A stretch of DNA of 64,000 nucleotides from Rathayibacter rhapontici (GCF_001995175.1 NZ_MUKN01000012.1:1-64000); one strand, 5' to 3'; positions 17,072 to 26,189 are shown, counted from the first letter of the stretch. Numbers and translations: made by a program. The notes: generated by a model not told the origin, from the sequence alone.

Positions 17072-18006
17072 GACTGGTCCCGTCCGAACTTGCTGACTCT
17101 GAGGTAGGCGACGGTGAAGACCGCCAGGATGACGAAGGCGACCACCGTGAGCGCGGATCCGTAGCCGAAGTCGCGGTCGTGGATCGCGGTCTGGGCGACG
17201 TAGAGCGGGAGCGTGGTCGTGGAGCTCGCGGGCCCGCCTCCGGTCAGGGTGTAGAGGAGGTCGACGTTGTTGAACTCCCAGATGGCGCGCAGCAGGGTGG
17301 CCAGGATCACCGCCTGGCGGATGTGCGGCCAGGTGATCGAGACGAACTTGCGGATGCGGCCGGCGCCGTCGACCTCGGCCGACTCGTAGAGGTCGAGGTT
17401 GACCGACTGCAGATCGGCCAGGATCAGGATCGCGAAGAAGGGCGCGCCCTTCCACAGCTCCGCGAGCACGACGGCCCAGAAGGTGGTGTCCTCGTTCGCG
17501 AGGAGGGACGTGCCGTAGCTCCCGATGCCGAGGTCGGCGAGGTAGCGGCCGACACCCGTGGAGGGGTTGTAGATCAGCAGCCAGATCGTGGTGGTGAGGA
17601 TGCCGGCGACCGCCCAGGGCGAGAAGACCAGCGCCCGCACGATCGCGCGTCCGCGGAAGCTCTGGTTGATGAGCAGGGCGAGGGCGAGGCCGAAGACGAA
17701 CTGGAGGCCCACCTCGACGACCACCCAGCGCACGGTGAACCAGATGCTGCGCCAGAAGAGCGGGTCCTGCGAGATGGCGACGAAGTTGTCGAAGCCCGCG
17801 AAGCCGTTGTAGATCGGCAGCGTCACGTTGTAGTTCTGCAGGCTGTAGTAGAAGACGCTGAGCACCGGGTAGAGGAGGAACACCACGACCAGGGCGACGG
17901 CGGGGGAGATGAGCGCGTAGGGGTACCAGGCCGTCGAGCGCCGCCGTCGAGCGGCAGCGGGTCGAGCGGCGGACCGCCGGGAGACGGGCGGGGAGGAGGT
18001 CGTCAT
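17068..18006 (-). CDS. carbohydrate ABC transporter permease (MalF type)
   Basis: Partner membrane subunit, 312 residues. The ATG at 18006 follows AAGGATC. A basic Arg/Ala-rich N-terminus leads into six membrane segments ('YALISPAVALVVVFLLYPVL' first), with EAA loop 'DLYESAEVDGAGRIRKFVSI' near residue 215. It lies between the binding-protein gene and the MalG-type gene, all transcribed leftward. Confidence 0.93.
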   Translation of the reverse strand: MTTSSPPVSRRSAARPAAARRRRSTAWYPYALISPAVALVVVFLLYPVLSVFYYSLQNYNVTLPIYNGFAGFDNFVAISQDPLFWRSIWFTVRWVVVEVGLQFVFGLALALLINQSFRGRAIVRALVFSPWAVAGILTTTIWLLIYNPSTGVGRYLADLGIGSYGTSLLANEDTTFWAVVLAELWKGAPFFAILILADLQSVNLDLYESAEVDGAGRIRKFVSITWPHIRQAVILATLLRAIWEFNNVDLLYTLTGGGPASSTTTLPLYVAQTAIHDRDFGYGSALTVVAFVILAVFTVAYLRVSKFGRDQS

Positions 18007-18064
18007 CGTCGGATCCTTGCGATCGGGGGCGGGCGCGACCGGCGCGCCCGCCCGGAGGGGGCGA

Positions 18065-19399
18065 CTAGTCGGTGGCCGCGTCATAGCGCTGCTGGGCCTC
18101 GGTGAGCGCGTCGGCCCAGGTGCCGAGGAAGTCCTCGACGGGGAGCTTGCCCTGGAGCACCAGCTGCCAGTCCGGCTGCATGTCGGAGGCGGTGATGGAG
18201 GTGAACTCCGGGAGGTAGAACGGCTGGTCGAGGACCACGGCGTCGGGGGAGGCGCTCGCCGCGGCGGCGGCGGCGATGGCCGGGTTCTCGGCGACCCAGT
18301 CCTGCTCGGCGACGGCCGTGTTCCCGGGGATGTAGCCGGAGGCCTGCGCCCAGAACCCGTTGCCCTCCTCGCTCATCGTGAACTCGAGGAACTTCCAGGC
18401 CGCCTCCTGGTGCTCGCTCGCCTCGAACATCGCGAAGCCGGTCGTCATGCGCCCGGTCAGGACCTGCGTGCCGTCCTCCGCGGGGAACGGGACCGCGGCG
18501 CCGATCGCGTCGGCTCCGACGGCGGCGACGAGGGTCGGGTAGGAGCCGATGCTGTGGCTGAGCATCGCCGTGCTCCCCGCGCCGAACTGGGCCACCATCG
18601 TCTTGAAGTCGGCGGTGAGGTCGCTCTCGGCGGTCGTCGCGCGGTAGAGGTCGACGTACTTCTGCGCCGCGTCGACCACGGCCGGGTCGTCGAGCGTGGA
18701 CACGCCGTCCTCGTCGAAGAAGGTCGACACCCCCGCCTGCGGGTAGACCATCTCGACGAACTGCGAGAAGAACCCGGTTCCTCCGCGCAGCGTGTAGCCG
18801 AACCGGCCGGACTCGGCGTCGGTCAGGGTCTGCGCCGCCTCGAAGAAGTCGTCCCAGGTCTCGGGGGCGTCCAGCCCCGCCTCCTCGAACCAGTCCTTCC
18901 GGAAGTAGACGGTGTCGGCGAGGCTCGTCGCGGGAGCGAGGTACAGCGCGCCGTCGGGTGACGCGGCCTTCGTCGACGCGACCATGGTCTCGTCGATCCG
19001 GTCCGCCCATCCGCCCTCCTCGAAGCGGTCGTCGAGCGGCGCGAGGGCGCCCTGTGCGACCAGGGCGGACAGGTCGGACGCCTTGGGCGTGAGCAGATCC
19101 GGCGTCGAGTCGGTCGCGAGGGCGGTGCCGATCTTCTGCATGTAGGAGTCGGTCGGCAGGCCGAGGTAGTCGACGGTGATGCCCGGGTTCTCGGCCTCGA
19201 ACATCGTGATGAGCTTTTCGAGGTTCGCCGTCCGCTCGGGGCGGGTGTCGGTGTCCCAGAGCTCGAGGACGATCGGGTCGTCGGGGGAGCCGGTCGCGCC
19301 GGTGGAGGCGCCTCCCGCGCAGGCGGTGAGGGCGAGGATCGGGAGCAGCGCGAGGCCAGCGAGAACGCGGGGTCGGGGCTGGGGAGACAGACGCATCAT
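18065..19399 (-). CDS. sugar ABC transporter substrate-binding lipoprotein
   Basis: Solute-binding protein family 1, 444 residues. Signal peptide with lipobox 'LTACAGG', then 'LELWDTDTRPERTANLEKLI' and a 'TDSYMQKIGTALATDSTPDL' motif. The ligand-lobe block 'GALYLAPATSLADTVYFRKD' is typical. Two adjacent ATGs (19399, 19396) follow AAAGGAA. It heads the transporter operon and is divergent from the GntR regulator of the sugar-acid genes, so both directions are probably controlled from the shared 95-base gap. Confidence 0.93.
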   Translation of the reverse strand: MMRLSPQPRPRVLAGLALLPILALTACAGGASTGATGSPDDPIVLELWDTDTRPERTANLEKLITMFEAENPGITVDYLGLPTDSYMQKIGTALATDSTPDLLTPKASDLSALVAQGALAPLDDRFEEGGWADRIDETMVASTKAASPDGALYLAPATSLADTVYFRKDWFEEAGLDAPETWDDFFEAAQTLTDAESGRFGYTLRGGTGFFSQFVEMVYPQAGVSTFFDEDGVSTLDDPAVVDAAQKYVDLYRATTAESDLTADFKTMVAQFGAGSTAMLSHSIGSYPTLVAAVGADAIGAAVPFPAEDGTQVLTGRMTTGFAMFEASEHQEAAWKFLEFTMSEEGNGFWAQASGYIPGNTAVAEQDWVAENPAIAAAAAASASPDAVVLDQPFYLPEFTSITASDMQPDWQLVLQGKLPVEDFLGTWADALTEAQQRYDAATD

Positions 19400-19440
19400 T
19401 GCGAATTCCTTTCATCGAGCGACATCGGCGCCGCTGGAAC

Positions 19441-19460
19441 ATCATATATTAGACACAATG
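19441..19460. promoter_or_regulatory. AT-rich control region of the divergent sugar-acid locus
   Basis: ATCATATATTAGACACAATG is the only markedly AT-rich stretch in the gap between the divergent binding-protein and GntR genes. It offers a -10-like TATATT and a weak dyad of the FCD-GntR kind. The exact operator is not determined. Confidence 0.35.
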
Positions 19461-19494
19461 CGCTACTCTGACGGAAGACGTCGAAGGGAAATCC

Positions 19495-20154
19495 ATGAAC
19501 ACCGCACCGAAGCAGTCGCCCCAGGCACCGCTCTCCCGCACGGCCTTCGTCGCGCAGGAGCTGCGCCGCGCGATCCTCGCCGGGGAGCTGTCCGCAGGGC
19601 AGGCCCTGGTCGAAGCCGATCTGGCCTCGACCTTCGCCATGTCCAAGACACCGGTCAGAGAGGCGCTGAAGACCCTCGCCGGGGCCGGGCTCGTGACGAT
19701 GAACGAGTACCGCGGCGCCTCCGTCCGGGTCGTCGACGCCGCGCTCGCGCGCCAGGTGTTCGACATGCGCCTGCTCCTCGAGCCCGCGGCGGTCGAGCGT
19801 GCGGTCGAGGCGGGCTTCGACACCGCTCCCGCCCGCGCGGCGCTCACCCGAGCCCAGGAGGCGGACGGCGCGGGGGAGCGCAGCCTCGAGAACCGCGACT
19901 TCCACCGGCTCCTCTACAGCGCCTGCGGCAATCCGCTGCTCATCGCGACCCTCGACGGTCTGCGCGACCAGACCGCGCTGATCACCGTCACCGCGTGGCG
20001 CAACTCCATCTCGTGGCGGCACGAGGCGGGCGAGCACCTCGCGATGCTCGAGGCGGCGGAGCGGGGCGACGCCGACGAGGCGCGCCGGCTCGTCGAGTCG
20101 CACGTCGACAGCTTCGCGACGCGTGCCCTCGCCCAGCTGGAGGTCCAGTCGTGA
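19495..20154 (+). CDS. GntR-family (FCD) regulator of the sugar-acid locus
   Basis: 219 residues. The N-terminal winged helix (about 10-75: 'AQELRRAILAGELSAGQALV', 'ALAGAGLV'-type turn with 'MSKTPVREALKTLAGAGLV') is followed by an all-helical FCD ligand domain. Its metal-binding pattern includes Asp in 'ENRDFHRLLY' and His in 'SWRHEAGEHLAML' and 'LVESHVDSF'. FCD regulators usually sense organic or sugar acids. It is the first gene of the catabolic operon and overlaps the next gene by 4 bases. Confidence 0.92.
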   Translation: MNTAPKQSPQAPLSRTAFVAQELRRAILAGELSAGQALVEADLASTFAMSKTPVREALKTLAGAGLVTMNEYRGASVRVVDAALARQVFDMRLLLEPAAVERAVEAGFDTAPARAALTRAQEADGAGERSLENRDFHRLLYSACGNPLLIATLDGLRDQTALITVTAWRNSISWRHEAGEHLAMLEAAERGDADEARRLVESHVDSFATRALAQLEVQS

Positions 20155-21110
20155 GCGCGCTCGACGCCGGGCTGCTCGCCGCACGGGCGAGCCTCTCGGA
20201 CGTCGTCGCGATCCCCGTCACGCCGTTCCGCGACGGGGTGCTGGCGCTCGACGTCTACGCGGCACTCCTCGAGCGGCTGCTCGACGCGGGAGTGGGCGTC
20301 CTCACTCCCAACGGGAACACCAGCGAGTTCTACGCCCTCCGGCCCGAGGAGCGGCGCGAGCTGCTGGTCGTCACCGGCGAGCTCGCCCGCGGCCGCGCGG
20401 CGGTCCTCGCGGGAGTGGGCCTCGATGTCGCGACCGCCGTCGCCGACGCGCGGCTCGCCGCGGAGCACGGGGCGACGATGGCGATGATCCACCAGCCCGT
20501 CCATCCCTACGTCTCGCGCGCCGGCTGGATCGACTACCACGCCGAGATCGCGGCGGCGGTGCCCGATCTCGGGATCGTCCTCTACGTGAAGAGCACGGCG
20601 GTCGACGGGGCGATGATCCGCGAGCTGGGCGAGCGCGCCTGCACCGTCATCGGAGTGAAGTACGCCGTGCCCGATCCGGTGCACTTCGCGAAGGTGCGGC
20701 GGGAGGCGGGGGCCGAGCGCTTCATTTGGATCGCCGGTCTCGCCGAGCCGTACGCCCTGTCCTACGCTGCGCACGGGGCGACCGGCTTCACCTCGGGGCT
20801 CGTCACCGTGAACCCCCACCTGTCGCTCGACCTGCGCGACGCCCTGCGACGCGGCGACCTGGAGGCCGCTCGCACGATGGTCGACAGCATCGCCGCCTTC
20901 GAGGAGCTGCGCGCCGCGAACACCAACGCCGACAACGTCAGCGTCATCAAGGAGGCGCTCGAGCAGCTCGGCCTCGCCTCGGCCGAGGTGCGCGCCCCCA
21001 GCTCGCCCCTGACTCCGGCCGGCCGGGAGGCCGTGAGCGGGATCCTCGCCGAGTGGGCGCTCGAGCGCTCGCTCCTCGCCCCCGGCGCGCGCGCCCTCGC
21101 CACGACCTGA
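20151..21110 (+). CDS. dihydrodipicolinate synthase-family lyase/dehydratase
   Basis: 319-residue Schiff-base class I (beta/alpha)8 enzyme. The family start 'VVAIPVTPFRDG' and 'LTPNGNTSEFYALRPEER' carboxylate-binding block are clear. The Schiff-base Lys is in 'VIGVKYAV' (about residue 169). In this setting it most likely acts on a 2-keto-3-deoxy sugar acid, for example as a 5-keto-4-deoxyglucarate or 2-keto-3-deoxypentonate dehydratase giving 2-oxoglutarate semialdehyde, which the dehydrogenase three genes downstream would oxidise. True DapA is unlikely given the context. The exact substrate is unresolved. Confidence 0.88.
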   Translation: MSALDAGLLAARASLSDVVAIPVTPFRDGVLALDVYAALLERLLDAGVGVLTPNGNTSEFYALRPEERRELLVVTGELARGRAAVLAGVGLDVATAVADARLAAEHGATMAMIHQPVHPYVSRAGWIDYHAEIAAAVPDLGIVLYVKSTAVDGAMIRELGERACTVIGVKYAVPDPVHFAKVRREAGAERFIWIAGLAEPYALSYAAHGATGFTSGLVTVNPHLSLDLRDALRRGDLEAARTMVDSIAAFEELRAANTNADNVSVIKEALEQLGLASAEVRAPSSPLTPAGREAVSGILAEWALERSLLAPGARALATT

Positions 21111-21138
21111 CCCGATCCTCGACCCGGAAGGAGCAGCG

Positions 21139-22488
21139 TTGCTTCCTCACGACCTCGCCGTCCGCTCGACGGAGCCGGCCACCGCCGCCTCCGAGCGCAG
21201 GACCCGCTACCGCTGGACCATCGTCGGATTCTCGGCGCTCGGACTCACCATCGCCTACCTCGACCGGGCCGCTCTCAGCGTCGCCCTCCCGTTCATGGCC
21301 GAGGAGTTCGCCATCGGCCCGGCAGTCCAGGGCCTGCTCCTCTCGTCGTTCTTCTGGACGTACGCGCTGTTCCAGCTGCCGTCGGGGTGGCTGCTCGACC
21401 GCTTCGGACCCCGGGTGATCTATCCGCTCGCGGTCGGCTGGTGGTCGGTCTGGACCACCCTGACCGCCCTCGCGACCGGCGTCGGGTCGGTGATCGTGTT
21501 CCGCCTCGGGCTGGGCATCGGCGAGGCGCCCGTGCAGCCGGCGAACATCACGATCGTGTCCAAGTGGTTCCCGCGGCGCGAGCGGGCTTTCGCGTCGAGC
21601 CTGTTCGACATGGGCCAGCAGATCGGCACGGCGCTCTCGGTGCCCCTGGTCACCGCCCTCGCGCTGTTCGGCGGCTGGCGGCTCGCCTTCGTGGTCATCG
21701 GAGTCGCGGGACTGCTCTGGATCGTCGGCTGGCTGACCGTGTACCGGGCTCCCGAGAAGCACCCGCGCGTGAACGCGGCGGAGCTCGCGCACATCGTCTC
21801 CGATCGGGGGGAGTCGTCGACCGGCGACGGGGCGGGCCGGCCGTGGCGGGCGCTGCTGCGCGACAACCAGGTCTGGGCGCTGACCCTCGGCTACGTCTTC
21901 CGCTCGCTGGCCGGTGCGTTCTTCCTCACCTGGTACCCCAGCTACCTCCTGAACGACCGCGGTCTGACGAAGGAGGAGTTCGGCCTGGTGGGGGCGCTGC
22001 CGGCGCTGATCGCCATCGCCGCAGGCATCGCCGGCGGCGTCGTGTCCGACCGGATGCTCGCCGCCGGACTGTCGACGAACGTCGCCCGCAAGGTGCCGAT
22101 CCTCGCGGGGCTCGTGCTGAGCGCCTGCATCGGATTCAGCCCGTTCCTCGAGAGCAACGTGCTCGTGATGGTGGTGCTCACCGCGTCCAGCGCCGCGCAC
22201 TCGTTCGCGGGTGCGGCGATCCTCAGCCTGCCCGCCGAGGTGGCCGCATCGCCCGACACCGTCGGCTCCGTCGCCGGCTTCCAGAACTTCGGATCCCAGC
22301 TCGGCAACCTGATCAGCCCGATCGCGATCGGATTCGCCCTGGCCGCGACGGGCGGCTCCTACGTCGGGCCACTCGTGTTCGCGGCGGCCAGCTGCCTCAT
22401 GAGCGCGGCGATCTACGGGTTCTGGGTGCGCATCCGGCCGCTCGTCCCGAACCCCGCCCCCACCACCGACGGAAGGACCCCGCGATGA
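21139..22488 (+). CDS. MFS transporter, anion:cation symporter type (sugar-acid permease)
   Basis: 449 residues with 12 membrane segments. The TTG at 21139 follows GGAAGGAG. Segment 1 region 'GFSALGLTIAYLDRAALSVA' carries the Asp-Arg pair of the ACS family (GudP, DgoT, ExuT), and 'LPSGWLLDRFGPRVIYPLAV' is motif A. Such carriers import aldarates or aldonates with protons. It overlaps the dehydratase gene by 4 bases, so import and first catabolic step are co-translated. The same locus also has an ABC importer. Confidence 0.9.
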   Translation: MLPHDLAVRSTEPATAASERRTRYRWTIVGFSALGLTIAYLDRAALSVALPFMAEEFAIGPAVQGLLLSSFFWTYALFQLPSGWLLDRFGPRVIYPLAVGWWSVWTTLTALATGVGSVIVFRLGLGIGEAPVQPANITIVSKWFPRRERAFASSLFDMGQQIGTALSVPLVTALALFGGWRLAFVVIGVAGLLWIVGWLTVYRAPEKHPRVNAAELAHIVSDRGESSTGDGAGRPWRALLRDNQVWALTLGYVFRSLAGAFFLTWYPSYLLNDRGLTKEEFGLVGALPALIAIAAGIAGGVVSDRMLAAGLSTNVARKVPILAGLVLSACIGFSPFLESNVLVMVVLTASSAAHSFAGAAILSLPAEVAASPDTVGSVAGFQNFGSQLGNLISPIAIGFALAATGGSYVGPLVFAAASCLMSAAIYGFWVRIRPLVPNPAPTTDGRTPR

Positions 22489-23624
22489 CCCGCATCGACC
22501 GCATCCGCACGTATCTGCAGCGGGTGGGGGACCGGCCGCGCGTCCTCGTCAGGATCACCACCGACGACGGGCTGGACGGGTGGTCGGAGGTCTACAACCA
22601 CGGCCCCGACCTCGCGTTCCCGCCGATGATCGAGTACTTCGCGCACCAGCTGCGCGGCTGGGACGCCACCCGGACCTCGGCCGTGAACCAGTTCCTCCTC
22701 CAGTCCTCCCGCTTCCCGCCGGGAGCGATGGGACTCGCCGCCATCGCCGCCATCGACCACGCGCTGTGGGACATCGCGGGAAAGGCTGCCGGTCTCCCCG
22801 TCTACAAGCTGCTGGGAGGAGCGGTGCGCGACCGGGTCCGCGTCTACGCGGGGCTGTACTCCGCTCCGGACCCCGCCGAGCTCCTCGACCGCACGCAGCG
22901 CCTCCATGCCGAGAACGGCTTCACCGCCTTCAAGCTCAGTCCCTACCGCGTCGACCTGCACTCGACGCGGTTCGGGCTGGTCGCAGCTGAACTGGGCCGC
23001 TACTTCGGCGAGGTCAGGGAGAGCCATCCGGACCACTGGGAGTTCGCCTTCGACGCCCACGCCTGCCTGTGGGAGCCGCGGCAGGCGGTGGAGCTGGGAG
23101 CCGCGCTGGCGCCGAACGAGCCGCTCTTCCTCGAGGAGCCGATCCGTCCCGAGCACCTGCCGGCCTGGAGCCGGCTGCGCTCCGAGATCGCCGTGCCGCT
23201 CGCCACGGGCGAGTCGCTCTACACGCCGCACGAGTTCCTGGGTCTGCTCACCGCTCAGGGCGCCGACATCGTGCAGCCGGACATCTGCGTGGTGGGAGGG
23301 CTGACCCAGATGATCCGGATCGCCCACCTCGCCGAGGCGCACTACGTGCCCGTCGCGCCGCACAACCCGCTCGGCCCGCTCGCCACCGCCGCGAACCTCC
23401 ACTTCGCGGCGGCGACCGTGAACTTCTCGATCCTGGAGTTCAAGCCCGATCCCGTGTCGTGGTGCCGGGACCCGTACGAGCCGGTCGACGGCCACCTCGA
23501 GCTTCGGCCGGAGCGGCCCGGCTGGGGGATCGAGATCGACGAGGACGCCCTGCGCACGGACGACTGGGTCCGCTGGGACCGCCGAGTACCCGTCAGGCCC
23601 GACGGCTCGACGGCGTGGATGTGA
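22485..23624 (+). CDS. enolase-superfamily (mandelate racemase-like) sugar-acid dehydratase
   Basis: 379 residues. N-terminal capping domain followed by a (beta/alpha)7beta barrel. Mg ligands appear as Asp in 'FAFDAHA' (about 188), Glu in 'FLEEP' (about 214) and Glu in 'ATGES' (about 240). The general acid/base His is in 'PHNPLGP' (about 291), a motif typical of D-galactonate-dehydratase-like members. The likely reaction is removal of water from an aldonate or aldarate to a 2-keto-3-deoxy acid, the substrate of the neighbouring DHDPS-family enzyme. Exact sugar not predictable from sequence. Confidence 0.9.
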   Translation: MTRIDRIRTYLQRVGDRPRVLVRITTDDGLDGWSEVYNHGPDLAFPPMIEYFAHQLRGWDATRTSAVNQFLLQSSRFPPGAMGLAAIAAIDHALWDIAGKAAGLPVYKLLGGAVRDRVRVYAGLYSAPDPAELLDRTQRLHAENGFTAFKLSPYRVDLHSTRFGLVAAELGRYFGEVRESHPDHWEFAFDAHACLWEPRQAVELGAALAPNEPLFLEEPIRPEHLPAWSRLRSEIAVPLATGESLYTPHEFLGLLTAQGADIVQPDICVVGGLTQMIRIAHLAEAHYVPVAPHNPLGPLATAANLHFAAATVNFSILEFKPDPVSWCRDPYEPVDGHLELRPERPGWGIEIDEDALRTDDWVRWDRRVPVRPDGSTAWM

Positions 23625-23632
23625 GGAGAACC

Positions 23633-25135
23633 ATGAGCACTGCACCGACCACGATCGACGACCGCACGCGACTGCGGCCCGGCGACGACGACAGCGCAGC
23701 GGTCGCCCGGGCGGTCGCCACGGCCGTCGCGGCGAGCGAGCGGCTCGCGCGGATGCCGCGAGCGGACCGGGCGCGGCTGCTGGAGCGGATCGCCGACGGC
23801 CTCGAGGAGCGGCGCCCCGACATCGTGCGGACCGCCAATGAGGAGACCGCCCTGGGGGAGGGCCGTCTGAACGGCGAGCTGACCCGTACCGTCTACCAGC
23901 TCCGCTTCTTCGCGGACGTCGTGCGGGACGGAGCGCACCTCGAGGCGATCATCGACCACGAGGGCGACACCCCTATGGGTCCCCGACCCGACCTGCGGAG
24001 GATGCTCGTCCCTCTCGGCCCGGTGGCGGTGTACGCGGCCAGCAACTTCCCGCTCGCCTTCTCGGTCGCCGGCGGGGACACCGCCGCGGCGCTCGCAGCG
24101 GGCTGCGCCGTTGTCGTGAAGGCGCATCCCGCTCACCGCCGCACGAGCGAGCTCGTGCACTCGGTCCTCACGGCGACGGCGGGGGACGCCGTCGGACTCG
24201 TCCACGGATTCGAGGCGGGTCTCGACCTCGTCCGGGCGCCGGAGATCCGCGCCGCGAGCTTCACGGGCTCTCTCGCCGGTGGTCGCGCGCTCGCCGATCT
24301 CGCCGCGGCGCGACCGGCTCCGATCCCGTTCTACGGAGAGCTCGGCAGCGTGAATCCGATGCTCGTGACGCCCGCGGCGGCGCAGGCCCGGGCGGAATCG
24401 ATCGGGGAGGGGCTCGCCGCCTCCGTCGCCCTCGGCGGGGGCCAGTTCTGCACGAAGCCCGGGGTCGTGCTGGTCCCGGCCGGTCCGGCGGGCGATGCGC
24501 TCGTCGACCGGCTCCGGGACTCGCTCGCCGCCGTCGAGCCGCACTCCGCGCTGACACCGGGGATGGCGGCGTCGTACGCGGAGGGCGTTCGCGAGCGAGC
24601 GTCCGAGCGCGGCGCGGAGCTGCTCCTGCGGACCCCCGCGCCGGAGGGGTCGACCGGCCCCGCCCTGCTCGAGGTCCCGGGCGGCGACCTCCCGCCCCTG
24701 CTGCGCGAGGAGTGCTTCGGTCCGGTGGCCGTCGTCTCGCGCTACCGCGACGACGCGCACGCCGCGGCGATCGCGCGCACCCTGCCCGGAACGCTGACGG
24801 CGTCGCTGTTCGTCGCGGACGGCGACGACGGCGTCCCGCTCGCGCGCGCCGCGCTCTCGGCGAGTGCCGGCCGGATCCTCTACAACGGCTTCCCGACCGG
24901 GGTCGCCGTGGCCTGGGCGCAGAACCACGGGGGTCCCTGGCCCTCGACCGACTCCACGCACACGTCCGTCGGAGCGACCTCGGTGCGCCGCTTCCTCCGG
25001 CCGGTCGCCTGGCAGAACGCCCCGACCAGCGAGCTGCCGGTGGAGCTGCGCGACGGCGAGTCGGACATCCCGCGACGCGTCGACGGCGTCCTGGTGCTGG
25101 GGACGAGGGCGGCGGTTCCTGCGAGCCGGACGTGA
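23633..25135 (+). CDS. 2-oxoglutarate semialdehyde (2,5-dioxovalerate) dehydrogenase
   Basis: NADP-dependent aldehyde dehydrogenase, 500 residues. The ATG at 23633 follows GAGGAGA. Rossmann region 'GPVAVYAASNFPLAFSVAGG' and 'KAHPAHRRTSELV' match the KGSA-dehydrogenase branch. Catalytic Glu is in 'YGELGSVNP' (about 240) and catalytic Cys in 'GGQFCTKPG' (about 277). The late 'GGPWPSTDSTHTSVGATSVR' block is characteristic of that branch. It completes the route from the DHDPS-family product to 2-oxoglutarate and the TCA cycle. Confidence 0.92.
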   Translation: MSTAPTTIDDRTRLRPGDDDSAAVARAVATAVAASERLARMPRADRARLLERIADGLEERRPDIVRTANEETALGEGRLNGELTRTVYQLRFFADVVRDGAHLEAIIDHEGDTPMGPRPDLRRMLVPLGPVAVYAASNFPLAFSVAGGDTAAALAAGCAVVVKAHPAHRRTSELVHSVLTATAGDAVGLVHGFEAGLDLVRAPEIRAASFTGSLAGGRALADLAAARPAPIPFYGELGSVNPMLVTPAAAQARAESIGEGLAASVALGGGQFCTKPGVVLVPAGPAGDALVDRLRDSLAAVEPHSALTPGMAASYAEGVRERASERGAELLLRTPAPEGSTGPALLEVPGGDLPPLLREECFGPVAVVSRYRDDAHAAAIARTLPGTLTASLFVADGDDGVPLARAALSASAGRILYNGFPTGVAVAWAQNHGGPWPSTDSTHTSVGATSVRRFLRPVAWQNAPTSELPVELRDGESDIPRRVDGVLVLGTRAAVPASRT

Positions 25136-25185
25136 TCCTGCAGCCGGAGGCGCCTCCCGCCGCCCCGGCGCGGCACGATGGGGGG

Positions 25186-25584
25186 ATGTCCCGCGTCTCC
25201 GCCCTGTCCGTCGCCCGCACCGGGGCCAAGCTGCTGCTCGGCTCCGCCCTCGTCTTCGCCGGGGTGAGCCACCTCACCCGCGCGCGCGAGGAGTTCCAGG
25301 CCCAGGTGCCGGAGTGGGTGCCGCTGGAGAAGGACACGGTCGTGCTGGCGTCGGGCGTCGTCGAGATCGGCCTGGGAGCGGCGCTGGTCGTCTCGCGCCG
25401 CACGGCGCCCCTCGTCGGCAACGCCGCCGCCGCGTTCTTCACCGCGATCTTCCCGGGCAACGTGTCGCAGTACCTCACGAAGACCAGTGCGTTCGGGCTC
25501 GACACCGACCGCAAGCGCGCGGTGCGTCTGCTCTTCCAGCCGCTGCTGGTGGCGTGGGCGCTCTGGTCGACGCGGCGTCCGTGA
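25186..25584 (+). CDS. DoxX-family membrane protein
   Basis: 132 residues with about four hydrophobic segments ('GAKLLLGSALVFAGVSHLTR' first, then 'VVEIGLGAALVV' and 'GNAAAAFFTAIFPGNVSQYL'). The GVSHLT and FPGNVSQYL blocks match the small DoxX-like membrane proteins of actinobacteria, whose function is not known. The ATG at 25186 directly follows a run of G. Possibly read through from the dehydrogenase gene 50 bases upstream. Convergent with the TetR gene. Confidence 0.82.
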   Translation: MSRVSALSVARTGAKLLLGSALVFAGVSHLTRAREEFQAQVPEWVPLEKDTVVLASGVVEIGLGAALVVSRRTAPLVGNAAAAFFTAIFPGNVSQYLTKTSAFGLDTDRKRAVRLLFQPLLVAWALWSTRRP

Positions 25585-25605
25585 CGTCGGGCTGACGGGT
25601 TCGGC

Positions 25606-26151
25606 TCAGGTTCTGCCGCGCCCGAGGGCGGCGAGGAGGTTCTCGAGGCCGAACTCCCAGGCGTCGTCCACGTCGCCGCCGAGGGTGAAGGCCCCGTTGA
25701 TCTCCATGCTGATGAAGCCCGTCGCCCACGCGGTGAGGGTCCGTGCGGCCTCGAGCGCGTGCTCGGCCCCGGCGAGGTCCTCGGCCGCCCGGAGGAGGGA
25801 GGCGCTCGCCGCGACCCGGTACTCCTGCGCCGCCACCGGCGTACCGGCCGCCGGGGTCATCACGAGCTGGAACGCGGCGGGCCGTTCGCGGCCGAAGGCG
25901 CGGAGCTCGGCCGCGATGCGCGCGGGGTCGTCCTGGGCGCCGAGCCGCTGGGCGTAGTCGCGCAGCGTCGCCTCGGCCACGGAGCGGATCAGCGCCTCGC
26001 GGCTCTCGACGCGCTTGTAGAGGGAGGGGGCGCGCACACCCACGCGCTGGGCGACGGCGTGCATGGTGACGCCGGCGAGCCCCTCCTCCTCGAGCAGTGC
26101 GGCGGCGGCGGCGACGATCGCCTCGTGGGTGGTGCGGTCCGGAGTGGGCAT
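25606..26151 (-). CDS. TetR-family repressor
   Basis: 181 residues. Helix-turn-helix at about 10-55 ('IVAAAAALLEEEGLAGVTMH', 'AVAQRVGVRAPSLYKRVESR'), then a TetR C-terminal ligand domain of the WHG kind ('LTAWATGFISMEINGAF'). Start at the internal Met (26151); an upstream in-frame ATG at 26181 lies inside the operator palindrome. Divergent from the metallo-hydrolase gene, which it most likely represses through the 26175-26189 palindrome. Ligand unknown. Confidence 0.9.
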   Translation of the reverse strand: MPTPDRTTHEAIVAAAAALLEEEGLAGVTMHAVAQRVGVRAPSLYKRVESREALIRSVAEATLRDYAQRLGAQDDPARIAAELRAFGRERPAAFQLVMTPAAGTPVAAQEYRVAASASLLRAAEDLAGAEHALEAARTLTAWATGFISMEINGAFTLGGDVDDAWEFGLENLLAALGRGRT

Positions 26152-26174
26152 GCCTCCAGCATAGCTATTGACAG

Positions 26175-26189
26175 TAGCCATGATGGCTA
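26175..26189. promoter_or_regulatory. TetR operator palindrome
   Basis: Perfect dyad TAGCCAT-G-ATGGCTA, midway between the divergent TetR and metallo-hydrolase starts. A further half-site TAGCCAT sits at 26197-26203, immediately before the hydrolase ATG. Confidence 0.8.

Noticed and set aside
18017-18961. Antisense gene over the second binding protein
   Set aside because: Gly/Arg/Val-rich translation with no conserved motif; the lipoprotein on the minus strand explains the sequence.
19176-21110. Single 644-codon frame joining the regulator and lyase region
   Set aside because: Its 5' half is a shadow of the binding-protein and GntR genes; the conserved lyase begins at the GTG at 20151, which overlaps the GntR stop.
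20151-21110. Lysine-pathway dapA
   Set aside because: Neighbours are a sugar-acid dehydratase, semialdehyde dehydrogenase and transporters, with no lysine genes; the active-site block NGNTSEF differs from typical DapA.
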